In this document: in pieces, positions 1-9,110 of the stretch
Position numbering within the stretch: the first letter of the stretch is position 1
How the letters are laid out: each line of letters opens with the position of its first letter
The notes under the pieces: generated by a model
What the model was told of the DNA's origin: nothing
Databases searched by the model: none
The model's input: only the letters and a program-made list of their open reading frames with translations
Assembly: GCA_030681895.1 (NCBI GenBank)
Contig: JAUXRI010000158.1
Location: 1-57,870 of the forward strand
Length of the DNA: 57,870 nucleotides
Reading direction: 5' to 3'
DNA from: Myxococcales bacterium
GTDB lineage: Bacteria; Myxococcota; Myxococcia; Myxococcales; Myxococcaceae
Program-made: the position numbers and the translations under genes

Positions 1-2
1 GC

Positions 3-92
3 GCAGCAGCTGGTGGCGCAGCAGCAGGTGGCGCAGCAGCAGGTGGCGGAGCAGCAGGTGGTGGGGCAGCAGGCGGCAGCGCAGCAGGTGGG
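3..92 (+). repeat. Minisatellite encoding an Ala/Gly linker
   Basis: Short GCA/GCT and GGT/GGC codon units are repeated here in a 12-15 base rhythm and continue past the left edge. They encode a low-complexity AAAGG linker between the unseen N-terminus and the beta-propeller. Unit lengths are multiples of three, so copy-number change would alter linker length without breaking the frame. Confidence 0.7.
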
Positions 93-2438
93 GTGGCGGG
101 GCCTGTGCTCGCTCGCGCGAACCACTCCACGACCGTTCAAATCAGCAACAACGACGCGATCGTCGCGATGGTGAACCCCGATGTCGGCACCGTGAGCTTC
201 TTCAACACGGCGACCAAGACCAAGAGCGGCTCGGCGTCGTTCGGAGCGAACTCGCAGCCTGAAGGCGTCGCGATCCTCCCCGACAACACGACGGCGGTCG
301 TCATCCTCCGCCAGGCGCAACAGCTCGCGAAGGTGACGGGCATCAACACCACCACGCCGCAGGTCGAGACCCTTCGCGCGACGACGGGCTCCGAGCCGAC
401 GGGCGTCGCGCTGACGCCGACCGGCGCCACCGCGTTCGTCGCCAACCACGGCGAGAACACCATCAGCATCGTCGACCTGCGCACCATGACGGCCACCTCA
501 CTGGCGATGCCGGCCCAGCCGCGCGCCGTGGCCATCACCAACGACGGTGACGGCGACGACACCGACGAGCGTGCGTTCGTCACCATGTTCTTCGGAGACG
601 CCGTCGCCGAGGCCTCGGACACCGGCCGCATCGGCAAGGTCATCGAGGTCAACGTCGGCACCCGCACCGTCACCCGCACCATCGACCTGCAGCCGTTCGC
701 CGACACCGGCTTCTCGACCACCCAGAACCCTGACGGCGGCTTCAGCGGCACGAACGTTGGCTGCTCTCCCAATCAGCTCTTCGGCATCACGATTCACAAT
801 GGCAAGGCGTACGTCCCCAACGTGTGCGTGTCGCCGCGCGGGCCGGTGAACAAGTTCACCAACCTCTTCGCCGCCGTGTCGGTCATCGATCTGGCGACCA
901 ACGCCGAAGACCGCGGCCCGCTCGGCAGCGCCGTCATCTCGAAGCTGGCCCAGGAGCAGGGCGGCGCGAGCTCGAGCCTGCTCGGCGTGCCGGTCGGCAT
1001 CACCTTCGTCGAGGGCGCCAACATCGGCTACCTCGTCGCGCAGGCGGCCGACATGGTGCAGCGCCTTCACTACAACGCGGCCGTCGCGCGTGGCCCCATC
1101 TCGCTTGGCCCTGATGCTGCGTTCGCGCAGATCAACATTCGCGGCGCGGGCGGCATCAAGGTGCCGACCGGTGTGATCATCGGCCACACCAACGGCGCCC
1201 TGTACGTCAACAACTGGGCCGATCGTTCGCTCACCATCGTGAACCTCGCGCTGCAGCAGGTCGACGCGATGGGCGACGGCATCCTCTCCGAGGCGAAGCC
1301 CGCGGCCGGCACTCCCGAGCTCAGCGTGCTCAACGGCAAGAAGGAGTTCTTCACGGGCACGGGCCGCTGGGCCGACCGCGGCGTGAACTCGTGTGGCAGC
1401 TGCCACCCGGACGGCCTGACCGACAACGTGACGTGGATCTTCGCGGCCGGCCCTCGCCAGTCGACGGCGCTCGACGGCATGTACGGCAAGCGCACGCCGG
1501 GCGATCAGCGTGTCCTCAACTGGACGGGCATCTTCGACGAGATGCACGACTTCGAGCTCAACACCCGCGGCACCGCCGGCGGCAAGGGCGCCATCACCGA
1601 AGGCATGGTGCCCAACGACACGCCGTTCAACCTGACGGTGGGCGTGCTCCTCACGGGCTTCACGCAGACGACCCGCAACGACTTCCTCTCGGGCTCGACG
1701 AAGGCCGTCGTGGCCGGCCGCGCCACGCTGCGCGATTGGGACGACATCGACAACTACGGCAAGACGATTCGCGCCAACCGGGCTCCGACGAACCCCGACG
1801 CAGCCGCCGTGATGCGCGGCCGCACGGTGTTCACCACCAACAACTGCCACTTCTGCCACGGCGGCCAGAAGTGGACGTCGAGCCAGCTCCCCTACGCGCC
1901 GTCACCGGACAAGAACGGCTCGTTGCCGGGCGTGACGGGCGGCCCCGATGCGGGAACCGGCCTGCGCACGTTGACCCTCGACGCCGGCGTCATCTTCGGC
2001 CGCCCCAACGATCAGCTGAAGGTCGACATCGAGCGCGGCGTGGCCCTGCTCGACGGCGGCACCGGCAACGTCGGCCCGGAGCGCGTCACCTGCGTCATCC
2101 GTAACGTCGGCACCTTCAACGTGAACGACGTCCTCGAGCGCAAGGCCGATGGCACCTCGGCGCAGGGTGGCAAGGGCTTCAACCCGCCCTCGCTGATGTC
2201 GGTCGCTGGCGGCGCGCCGTACCTGCACCACGGCAAGGTGCGCACGCTGACCGAGCTCTTCAGCATGCCCTTCGCCACGCACTACCAGGCGGCGTCGGCG
2301 AACTTCCTGCCGGGTGGCGGCGTGCCTGCCAACGAGGCGATGCAGGTCGCCGACCTGGTGGCCTTCCTCAAGTCCATCGACGACTCGACGACGCCGATTC
2401 CGCTCGAGCCCTCGCAGAACATCTGCCTCGGCTACTGA
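3..2438 (+). CDS. Beta-propeller protein with two c-type haem motifs (5' end outside window)
   Basis: The reading frame is open from the left edge, so the true start and signal peptide lie outside. The first about 30 codons are an Ala/Gly linker (AAAGG type), as in myxobacterial lipoproteins. The next about 400 residues resemble YVTN/lactonase-like beta-propellers, with stretches such as PEGVAILPDN, PTGVALTPTG and PRAVAITNDG. Two haem-binding motifs follow: CGSCH at 1392-1406 and CHFCH at 1845-1859. The C-terminal part (PSLMSVAGGAPYLHHGK) resembles di-haem peroxidase/MauG-like cytochromes. By inference it is an exported surface redox protein. The GTG at 93 is not a credible start because the linker continues upstream. 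A strong hairpin follows the stop. Substrate unknown. Confidence 0.8.
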   Translation, partial: AAAGGAAAGGAAAGGGAAGGGAAGGSAAGGVAGPVLARANHSTTVQISNNDAIVAMVNPDVGTVSFFNTATKTKSGSASFGANSQPEGVAILPDNTTAVVILRQAQQLAKVTGINTTTPQVETLRATTGSEPTGVALTPTGATAFVANHGENTISIVDLRTMTATSLAMPAQPRAVAITNDGDGDDTDERAFVTMFFGDAVAEASDTGRIGKVIEVNVGTRTVTRTIDLQPFADTGFSTTQNPDGGFSGTNVGCSPNQLFGITIHNGKAYVPNVCVSPRGPVNKFTNLFAAVSVIDLATNAEDRGPLGSAVISKLAQEQGGASSSLLGVPVGITFVEGANIGYLVAQAADMVQRLHYNAAVARGPISLGPDAAFAQINIRGAGGIKVPTGVIIGHTNGALYVNNWADRSLTIVNLALQQVDAMGDGILSEAKPAAGTPELSVLNGKKEFFTGTGRWADRGVNSCGSCHPDGLTDNVTWIFAAGPRQSTALDGMYGKRTPGDQRVLNWTGIFDEMHDFELNTRGTAGGKGAITEGMVPNDTPFNLTVGVLLTGFTQTTRNDFLSGSTKAVVAGRATLRDWDDIDNYGKTIRANRAPTNPDAAAVMRGRTVFTTNNCHFCHGGQKWTSSQLPYAPSPDKNGSLPGVTGGPDAGTGLRTLTLDAGVIFGRPNDQLKVDIERGVALLDGGTGNVGPERVTCVIRNVGTFNVNDVLERKADGTSAQGGKGFNPPSLMSVAGGAPYLHHGKVRTLTELFSMPFATHYQAASANFLPGGGVPANEAMQVADLVAFLKSIDDSTTPIPLEPSQNICLGY

Positions 2439-2469
2439 GCCAACGCACGTCCCCACCCCGGGGAAAAAT

Positions 2470-2510
2470 CCACGGCCGTCCGGGCATGCAGCGCGCCCGG
2501 GCGGCCGTGG
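2470..2510 (+). terminator. Strong hairpin, probable rho-independent terminator
   Basis: A 16-bp arm at 2470-2485 pairs with 2495-2510, with one G-U pair and a 9-base loop. The short T-rich stretch TGTTT follows. It lies 31 bases after the stop of the haem protein gene, as expected for its terminator. The T tract is weak, so termination efficiency is uncertain. Confidence 0.7.
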
Positions 2511-2616
2511 TGTTTCACAGGCACAAACTGGCGAGCGCTTGCTTCTGACGCACACTGCGCTACGCGACCGTCGCTGCCGGTGGGAATAGCCCACGGGCAC
2601 GGTCGTTGGAGGCACG

Positions 2617-3093
2617 ATGCGTTCGATTCTGCTCGTCGTTGGTCTGGTTGCCCTGTCGGGCTGCATCCGCAAAATCCCCGGCACCGAGATCGACGACAAC
2701 GCCGATTCCCGCGCCATTCTCGACGTGATGACGGCGTACCGGGCCGCCGTGGAGCAGCGCAACGCCCAGGCGCTCATCGATCTCGCCGACCCGGCGTTCC
2801 GTGACGATGGCGGCAGCTCGAACCCCGACGACGATCTCGACTACTCCACGCTCTACACCTCGCTGGCCACCCGCTTTCAGCGCATCGAAGACGTGCGCCT
2901 CGACATGAACGTGCGGCGCATGGAGTTCGAGGAAGGCACCGGCGGCGCCCGCGTGACGTACACCTACACCCTGAGCTTCAAGATGCCGACGCTGTCGGGC
3001 CGCACCCAGACCGACACCGACATCAAGCAGATGCTGCTTCGCCGCACCGAAGAGAGCGGCAAAGCGCGCTGGCGCATCGTCTCGGGCATCTGA
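2617..3093 (+). CDS. Small lipoprotein with an NTF2-like domain
   Basis: This encodes 158 residues. A hydrophobic signal ends in the lipobox LSGC with Cys16, so the protein should be lipid-anchored. The rest (ILDVMTAYRAAVEQRNAQAL, then alternating strands ending in WRIVSGI) fits the alpha+beta pattern of SnoaL/DUF4440 NTF2-like folds. Such domains bind small ligands or act as dimeric scaffolds, and no catalytic residues can be named. The gene at 4836 encodes a second, membrane-anchored protein of the same general design. The ATG at 2617 is chosen because it gives a standard signal peptide. Confidence 0.7.
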   Translation: MRSILLVVGLVALSGCIRKIPGTEIDDNADSRAILDVMTAYRAAVEQRNAQALIDLADPAFRDDGGSSNPDDDLDYSTLYTSLATRFQRIEDVRLDMNVRRMEFEEGTGGARVTYTYTLSFKMPTLSGRTQTDTDIKQMLLRRTEESGKARWRIVSGI

Positions 3094-3163
3094 GCTGACC
3101 GCCTGACGAGCGCTGTTTTCGGCCGAGCGCGGCGACAACCTGTCGTCGGCCCGGCGATCTTCC

Positions 3164-3193
3164 TTGACCCAATCAAAATCGCGTCGCTAGAAG
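3164..3193 (+). promoter_or_regulatory. Candidate sigma-70-type promoter
   Basis: TTGACC at 3164-3169 is followed after 18 bases by TAGAAG at 3188-3193. This would start a transcript near 3200, with a leader of about 43 bases before the ATG at 3243. The region is less GC-rich than its surroundings. This is a visual match only. Confidence 0.4.
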
Positions 3194-3308
3194 ACCGCGC
3201 TTTCGTTCGGGAAGACCCCCTTCATTTCAGAGGCACACATTCATGGCTGCAGACACCGGCACGCAGAACTCCGAATGGTAGAAGCGCGAGAGCTTCTCGT
3301 CGGCGATC

Positions 3309-4829
3309 GTGCAGATCCTCGTGGTGGCCGTGGTGCTCGGGCTGGCGGTCTTCCTCGTGTACCGCCGCGGCAACACGAAGAAGGAGGTCGCCGAGAAGAT
3401 GAAGGAAGCGCGGACGACGGCCTTCCGGGGCAACCCGGCCGACCTGCGCGCTGCTTCGGCGAAGGCTGAAGAGGCCATCGAGCTCGACGCGAACGCGGCT
3501 GACGCGCTCGCGCTCGTCGCCAGCCTCAACACCGACCTGTGGATGCTGCACCGTGAGAACGGCGCCGAGGCGAAGGCGAAGGACTTCCTCGAGCGCGCCA
3601 AGCGGGCCGACTCGAAGACGGAAGAGCGCTACGGCAGCGAGGCCCTGCACCTCATCGCAGCCGGCAACCCTTCGGGCGCCGAAGACTTCATCGAAGACCT
3701 CCGCAAGAAGGGCGCCTCGAGCGCGAAGCTCTTCTACGCCCAGGCGCTCGCGATGAAGACGCGCGGCAACCTGAGCCTCGCGCGCCAGGGCTTCACCACC
3801 GCCATGGACAAGGCGTGGAAAGACGCGAACTACGCCGCGGCGTGGGGCGAGGCGATTCTCGAAGAGGGCAACGCTGGCGCCATCGACACGTTCTCGAAGG
3901 CCCTCGGCGCGAACCCCGACCTCATTCGCGCCAAGAACGGTCTCGCGCTGGCCCGCGTGATGAAGAAGGACAAGATCGGCGACGCCGAGGCCATGGTGAA
4001 GACGGTGCTCGACCGTGACGCCGAGCTCTCGATGCCGCTGAAGGCGCGCGCGGTCGCGATTCAGGCCCACATCGCCAACATCGCCACCCAGTCCGACGAG
4101 GCCATCAAGCTGGCCGACCAGTCGCTGGGCCTCAACCCGGAAGACCGCTGGGCGATGTTCGCCAAGGCCAACGCGCTCGCCGCCAAGAAGGACCCGGGCG
4201 CGGCCGCGGCGTACACCGACCTCGTCACCAAGGCGCCGTCAGCCCCCGTCTTCTACTTCGACGGCGCGCGCAACCTGCAGGCCGCCGGCATGACCGACGC
4301 GGCCATCGCGCTCCTCGACAAGTACGAGAAGTTCTTCGCGAACGTGAAGAACCCGACCGCCGACGGCAAAGAAGTCACCTACCTCTCGCGCGACGACCGG
4401 TACTACCTGGCGCGCGGCGACGTGCTCCGCTCGGCCGACAAGCTCGACGACGCCATGGTGGCCTACGACAAGGCCATCGAGGCCAAGAACGTCAACGTGA
4501 CGAAGGCGTACTACTCGAAGGCCAGCGTGTTCCTCGCGAAGAAGGACTACGACAAGGCGTTCGAGATGCTCCGCGACATCACGCCCGAGGACGGCACCGG
4601 TCAGCTCGCCGAGGCGTACATGGCGATGGGCGAGGTGATGTTCGCGAAGAAGGAGTACGGCCCGGGGTGCCAGAGCTACGTGTTCGGCCTCATCAAGATG
4701 AAGGCGCAGCAGGCGCCGCGTGAGCAGCTCAACGCCGTCATCACCGACGTCGCGGGCAAGCTCAAGACGCTGAAGCAGAACGACCTGCTCAAGACGTGGA
4801 ACGAAGAGGCGAAGACCTTCATCCAGTAA
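3309..4829 (+). CDS. Membrane-anchored TPR protein; probable true start at 3243 is followed by an in-frame amber codon
   Basis: From the GTG at 3309 this gives 506 residues: one N-terminal membrane segment (ILVVAVVLGLAVFLVY) and then helical TPR-type repeats to the end, probably facing the cytoplasm. TPR arrays bind protein partners; the partner is unknown. The start is problematic. The best start by signal is the ATG at 3243, with AGAGG at 3229-3233 placed nine bases upstream. Translation from it gives MAADTGTQNSEW and then TAG at 3279-3281, after which the same frame continues as KRESFSSAIVQ into the membrane segment. The GTG at 3309 has no good ribosome site. Either a recent nonsense mutation, a sequencing error, or reinitiation after the TAG would explain this. 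Confidence 0.65.
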   Translation: MQILVVAVVLGLAVFLVYRRGNTKKEVAEKMKEARTTAFRGNPADLRAASAKAEEAIELDANAADALALVASLNTDLWMLHRENGAEAKAKDFLERAKRADSKTEERYGSEALHLIAAGNPSGAEDFIEDLRKKGASSAKLFYAQALAMKTRGNLSLARQGFTTAMDKAWKDANYAAAWGEAILEEGNAGAIDTFSKALGANPDLIRAKNGLALARVMKKDKIGDAEAMVKTVLDRDAELSMPLKARAVAIQAHIANIATQSDEAIKLADQSLGLNPEDRWAMFAKANALAAKKDPGAAAAYTDLVTKAPSAPVFYFDGARNLQAAGMTDAAIALLDKYEKFFANVKNPTADGKEVTYLSRDDRYYLARGDVLRSADKLDDAMVAYDKAIEAKNVNVTKAYYSKASVFLAKKDYDKAFEMLRDITPEDGTGQLAEAYMAMGEVMFAKKEYGPGCQSYVFGLIKMKAQQAPREQLNAVITDVAGKLKTLKQNDLLKTWNEEAKTFIQ

Positions 4830-4835
4830 GGCGCT

Positions 4836-5318
4836 TCACCGCTTCCACTCGGCTGACGTCACCTTCCAGTCGCCGCTGCGCCGCTCGAGGGTTCCCTCGA
4901 TGTCGTAGCGGCTGACGCCGTCTCCGGGCTCCTGCCAGTTGACGTCTTTGCCTCGCGCGAAGACGAACACGCCGGTGAACGACGCGTTGTCGGTGGTGGC
5001 GCGCACGTCGAGCGACGGGTTGAACACCACCAACCCACTCTGGTTGCGGAAGAGGTGGCCGAGCAGCACCTGCTTCACCTCCTGCTTCGAGCTCGCCGAC
5101 GGTCCGTGGAAGTCATCGGCGATGGCGTCGGAGATGGTGCCCAGGTCCTTCTTCTCGGCGGCGGCCACCATCGAGGCGATCAGCTGGCGCACCTCGTCTT
5201 CGGGGCTGACCCTCTTCTTCGGCCACAGCACCACCGCGGCGAGGAGCACGAGGGCGCCACCAGCCACCAGCACCCAGCGGCTGACGCCACGGCGCAGACG
5301 ACTCCCAGCGCGCGTCAA
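4836..5318 (-). CDS. Membrane-anchored NTF2-like protein
   Basis: This encodes 160 residues: a basic N-terminus, one membrane segment (WVLVAGGALVLLAAVVLW, about residues 15-32), then a domain of about 120 residues. Its helices (EVRQLIASMVAAAEKKDLGT) and strands ending in DWKVTSAEW look like an NTF2/SnoaL fold. Its start overlaps the stop of the upstream cyclic-nucleotide-binding gene by four bases, so the two are probably translationally coupled. It converges on the TPR gene with a six-base gap. Ligand and role are unknown. Confidence 0.65.
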   Translation of the reverse strand: MTRAGSRLRRGVSRWVLVAGGALVLLAAVVLWPKKRVSPEDEVRQLIASMVAAAEKKDLGTISDAIADDFHGPSASSKQEVKQVLLGHLFRNQSGLVVFNPSLDVRATTDNASFTGVFVFARGKDVNWQEPGDGVSRYDIEGTLERRSGDWKVTSAEWKR

Positions 5319-6631
5319 CCGTCCACCACGAGCTCATCGGCGTCGAGCACCTCGATGGGCCGCATGGCCTCGCCGATCTGCTTCAGGCGGCGGTCCGACA
5401 GGCCGTCGAGGTAGTCGCGAATGGCCGGGTAGCTCTTCAGGAGCGCTCCGAAGGCGGTGCGATCGAGCGTGGCGACGGCCGTCTTGCGGGTCGCGACGAC
5501 GGTGGCGGTGGCGCGCAGCCCCTTGAGGAGCGCAATCTCACCGGCCACTTCGCCTTCGCGGAGCACGCCCAGCGACACCACGCCGCCGCCCGGGTCTTCC
5601 TTCTGCACGACGAGCTCGCCCGCGAGCACCAGGACCAGCGACGTCACTGGTTCACCCTCGACGATCACCTTCTCGTCGGGCTGCAGGCCCTTGAAGGTGA
5701 AGCGCGAGAGCAGGTTCGCGCGCTCGGCCTCGGGGACCGGCGTGAACAAGGGCGAGGTGGCGACGATGTTCCGCGCCATGCGGGTCTGCGCGAAGGTGGC
5801 GAGGATCTGGGGAACCGCAGGGTGGTTTCGCGCCAGCTCGTTCAAGTCCTGCCGTTCGATCTCGAGCACGTCGGCGTCACCAACGGCGCGAACGGTCGAC
5901 GTCGGCGGCGCGCCCGTCAGCAGCGACATCTCACCGAAGATCGAGCCGCCACCGAGGAAGGCCAGGCGCTTCTCCTGCCCTTCCACGCGCCGGCTCACCT
6001 CGGCCTTGCCGGCCACCAGCACGTAGATCCTGTCGCCACCGGTGCCCTCGGTGCAGATGGCCTCGCCGTCTTGCAACTCGCGGTACTCGAGCAGCTCGAC
6101 GAGATCGACGAAGGCCTCGCGATCGAGGTCCGCGAAGAGCGGCAGCGGCGGCCTGGCGTCGGCGTCGGCATGCCCACCGGTGTCAGGCGACGCGAGCACG
6201 CTGATGGCCTTGTCGCTCAGCTCCGAGCCCGTGAGCGTCATCAGGTCGTCGTTCACCTGGCCGTCGTAGAGCGATTCGGGAGGCAGGGGCGGCGGCACCG
6301 AGGCCTTGCCCACCACGATGCGCGCGGCGCGGGCGTGAATGCGGGCGAGCGTCTCGCGAATGCGCTTCTCGCGAGGCGCGAGCGGCAGAGCCTGCCGACA
6401 GGCGGCGATGGCCGACAGCAGGTAGTCGCGTCGAAGGAGTCCTTCCGCGCACGCATGCAGCACCGTCACCGCGCGCTCGTTCTCGCCCATCTTCGCGTAG
6501 CAGCGGGCCGCCAGCATGCGGGAGCGGTGATCATTGGGCTGTCGCCGCACGGCCTCGGCGAAGAACGCCAGCGCCTTTTCCCAGTTCCCCTCGGCCACGA
6601 AGTCGAGGCCCAGCTCTCTCATTCCACTCAT
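5315..6631 (-). CDS. TPR plus two cyclic-nucleotide-binding (CRP-like) domains
   Basis: This encodes 438 residues. Residues about 5-75 form TPR-like helices. Two cNMP-binding beta-roll domains follow at about 163-275 and 293-405. The first phosphate-binding cassette reads FGEMSLLTGAPPTSTV: the Glu is present but the usual Arg is Thr. The second reads AGEIALLKGLRATATV and keeps both Glu and Arg. By family knowledge only the second is therefore likely to hold a cyclic nucleotide. There is no DNA-binding helix-turn-helix, so it is a signalling adaptor rather than a CRP regulator. The downstream gene overlaps by four bases and may be its effector. Confidence 0.8.
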   Translation of the reverse strand: MSGMRELGLDFVAEGNWEKALAFFAEAVRRQPNDHRSRMLAARCYAKMGENERAVTVLHACAEGLLRRDYLLSAIAACRQALPLAPREKRIRETLARIHARAARIVVGKASVPPPLPPESLYDGQVNDDLMTLTGSELSDKAISVLASPDTGGHADADARPPLPLFADLDREAFVDLVELLEYRELQDGEAICTEGTGGDRIYVLVAGKAEVSRRVEGQEKRLAFLGGGSIFGEMSLLTGAPPTSTVRAVGDADVLEIERQDLNELARNHPAVPQILATFAQTRMARNIVATSPLFTPVPEAERANLLSRFTFKGLQPDEKVIVEGEPVTSLVLVLAGELVVQKEDPGGGVVSLGVLREGEVAGEIALLKGLRATATVVATRKTAVATLDRTAFGALLKSYPAIRDYLDGLSDRRLKQIGEAMRPIEVLDADELVVDG

Positions 6632-6669
6632 GGTGTCGGCTCTTGTTCGTCAGGCGATGGGAAAGGCCG

Positions 6670-9009
6670 TCAGGGCGCCATGGCGGCGACCTGGTTCTTG
6701 GCCTTCTCGTGAACGGGCGTGCCCGATTCGGTGACCGCGATGACGGTCTTGAACTTCTTCACCGCCTCGCGCGGGTCGCGGTCCTTCAGCATGTACGCAG
6801 ACTGGTAGAGGTCTTCGGCCTTGTCGGCGACGGCGTCGAAGCCCTTGCGCGCCTCAGGGTCTTCCTTGTCGATGCGGCGCGCCTCGCGGAAGTTGGCCAT
6901 CGCGTTGTCGAGGTCTTCCCGAATGAGGGCCTCTTTGCCGGCGGCGAGCGCGGCCTTGAGCAGTGCCTGCGAGAGCTCTTCTCCGTAGCGGTTCTGCACC
7001 AGGCCCATCGAGCGGTACGACTGGTACGCGAGGCGCAGCGGCCTGGCTGCCTGGGTCAGCTGACCCTGCCGGAACTTCTTCATGCCCTCGTCGAAGTTGC
7101 GGCCGAAGTTGGGAATCGAGCCGGCGAGCGACTTCGCGCGCGAGACGACCTCTCTGTCGCCCGAGAACGAGTCGATGACGCGGGAGCACTCGCTGCCGGC
7201 CCGCTCCCAGTCGCCGCCCGCGAACTTCCGCTCGACGATGGCGAACGCGAGGGCGATCTCTTCTTCACGTCTCGCCTTCTTCGCCGCGGCGGCGTTGGCG
7301 GCCCCCATGCGCGCGTCACGTTCGTCCTGCGCCTGCGAGGCCGCGAGGGTGCGCTCGAACTCTTCGATCTGCGCGGGCAGATCGCCCATCTGGTCGGCGG
7401 GGATGAGCGAGAGCGTCTGCCGGGCGGAGTCGATCTCCCCGGCCGCGAGGAACTCGGCGACCTTCTCTTTGTTGTACGCGACGAGCGCAGCCGTCAGCTC
7501 CTCTTCGAGCTTCACGCGATCAGCCTCGTTCTTCACGTTGCCCTTGGGCGTGTCGGCGAGCAGCTTCTTCGCGTCTTCGAAGCGCTTGTCGCCGATGTGC
7601 TTCTTCACCTGATCGAAGTTGCGCTGAATGCCGAGCGCTTCTCGCGCCTGAATGCCGAGCTTCGTCTTGTCGATGCCTGGCGTGAGCTTCTCGGCCTCGT
7701 CGACCAATTTGACGGCGTCTTCGAAGCGGCCGTCTTTCACCGCGGCGCGGGCCTGCTGCATTTTGTTCGCGCCCTGCTCTGCGTTGCGATCGACGGGCGG
7801 CGGCGGGGGCTTGCGGGTCGCGATGCCGACGACGAGCAGCAGGAGCAGCAGCACGGCGCCGGCGATGATGCCGATGCGGACCTTCGGGTTGAGGGCCTTG
7901 AAGCGCGCGCCCAGCCCGGTCTCGGCAGGCGCGTGGCGAGAGGTGCGTACGGGCTTGGCGCGATCGCGCGGGCCCTTCTTGCCGGCCTTGCTCTTCTCGT
8001 CGTCGCCTTCGGCCTCACCGTCTGCGGCCGCCTCTTCTTCACCTTCGGGCTTCTCGTCGGAGGCTTCGGCGGCGTCACCTTCTGCCGCTTCCTCCTTGCC
8101 CTCCTCACCTTCGGCCGCGCCCTCCTCTTCCTTCGCTTCAGCCTTCTCTTCCTCTGCGCCTGCAGCCTTTGCCGCGTCCTTCTTCTCCGAGTCTTCGCGC
8201 GCCTTCCTGAACGCGGCGAGATCGTCGACGAACTTCATCTTCGTCTTGCCGATCTGAATCTCGTCGCCGTGGTTGAGCATCGTGTCAGCGGAGATCTTCT
8301 TGCCGTTGAGCTTCGTGCCGTTGCCGCTGCCGAGATCGCGCAGCAGCGTGCCGTCGTCGGAGTGGATCAGCTCGATGTGCCGCCGCGAGACGGACTGATC
8401 GGAGAGCTGGAGATCGACGCCGGGCGTCCGGCCGACCACCATGCGCACGCCCTTGAAGCGCTTCTTCTTACCGGCGTCGGGGCCGCCGACGATCTCGAGC
8501 TTGATGGGCGGGCCCGCGCGGGTGGCGTTGGCGTCATCGGCTTCGTCGTCTTCCGGCGCGGCGTCGTCCCTCTTGAGCGCAGGCAGCGCCTTGGTCTTCG
8601 GCGCCAGCTCCGGGTCGAGCGCGTCGAGGCCGTCGCCTTCGAGGCTGATGCTGGCCGGGTCTTCGCCCGCCATGCCCTCTTCTTCCATCGCCTGGAAGTT
8701 CTGGCCCGTGCTGTACCCACCACCGTCGTCGAGCTGCTCGGGCATGACGGGGCCACGCGTCGGAGGCGACCGTTTGGGCGCAGCGCGCGGTGGCGCCGGG
8801 GCGCGGGCGTTGGTCTTGTTGTCGCGCTCAGGGTCGTCGTCGGGCAGCGGGTTCTTCGCTTTGGCGACGGTCGCGTTGGTGCGCTCGGGGTCTGCGGAGG
8901 AAGGCAGCGGGTTCTTCGCCTTCGCGACGGTCGCGTTCGCCACTTCAGGGTCGTCCTCGCCGGAGCCTTCTCCTCGGCGGGCGGTGCCGGTCTTTCTCGG
9001 AGGCGCCAT
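6670..9009 (-). CDS. Large FHA-domain membrane protein with TPR-like C-terminus
   Basis: This encodes 779 residues. The N-terminus is disordered and holds a nearly exact repeat, NATVAKAKNPLP at residues 25-36 and 45-56. An FHA domain at about 166-262 keeps the phosphothreonine-binding landmarks (VVGR, SRRH, GSGNGTKLNG). An acidic Glu/Ala linker leads to one membrane segment at about 377-396 (IGIIAGAVLLLLLLVVGI), a proline stretch, and a helical TPR-like region. FHA domains bind phosphothreonine proteins, so this is probably a membrane scaffold in Ser/Thr kinase signalling. It is divergent from tldD; the downstream neighbour on the same strand is the cNMP-binding gene, 38 bases away. Confidence 0.8.
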   Translation of the reverse strand: MAPPRKTGTARRGEGSGEDDPEVANATVAKAKNPLPSSADPERTNATVAKAKNPLPDDDPERDNKTNARAPAPPRAAPKRSPPTRGPVMPEQLDDGGGYSTGQNFQAMEEEGMAGEDPASISLEGDGLDALDPELAPKTKALPALKRDDAAPEDDEADDANATRAGPPIKLEIVGGPDAGKKKRFKGVRMVVGRTPGVDLQLSDQSVSRRHIELIHSDDGTLLRDLGSGNGTKLNGKKISADTMLNHGDEIQIGKTKMKFVDDLAAFRKAREDSEKKDAAKAAGAEEEKAEAKEEEGAAEGEEGKEEAAEGDAAEASDEKPEGEEEAAADGEAEGDDEKSKAGKKGPRDRAKPVRTSRHAPAETGLGARFKALNPKVRIGIIAGAVLLLLLLVVGIATRKPPPPPVDRNAEQGANKMQQARAAVKDGRFEDAVKLVDEAEKLTPGIDKTKLGIQAREALGIQRNFDQVKKHIGDKRFEDAKKLLADTPKGNVKNEADRVKLEEELTAALVAYNKEKVAEFLAAGEIDSARQTLSLIPADQMGDLPAQIEEFERTLAASQAQDERDARMGAANAAAAKKARREEEIALAFAIVERKFAGGDWERAGSECSRVIDSFSGDREVVSRAKSLAGSIPNFGRNFDEGMKKFRQGQLTQAARPLRLAYQSYRSMGLVQNRYGEELSQALLKAALAAGKEALIREDLDNAMANFREARRIDKEDPEARKGFDAVADKAEDLYQSAYMLKDRDPREAVKKFKTVIAVTESGTPVHEKAKNQVAAMAP

Positions 9010-9110
9010 GCAACACGAACGCTAGCAGGCCGAATGGGGGAATGTGCGCTCTCTCACCGGGCAGGGAACGGGCTGGACACCGACGCGGGAATGCTACGGT
9101 CCGGCCCCCC

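Noticed and set aside
498..1859. Long minus-strand frame opposite the haem protein
   Set aside because: Arg/Val/His-rich with no motif; the plus frame has two exact haem motifs.
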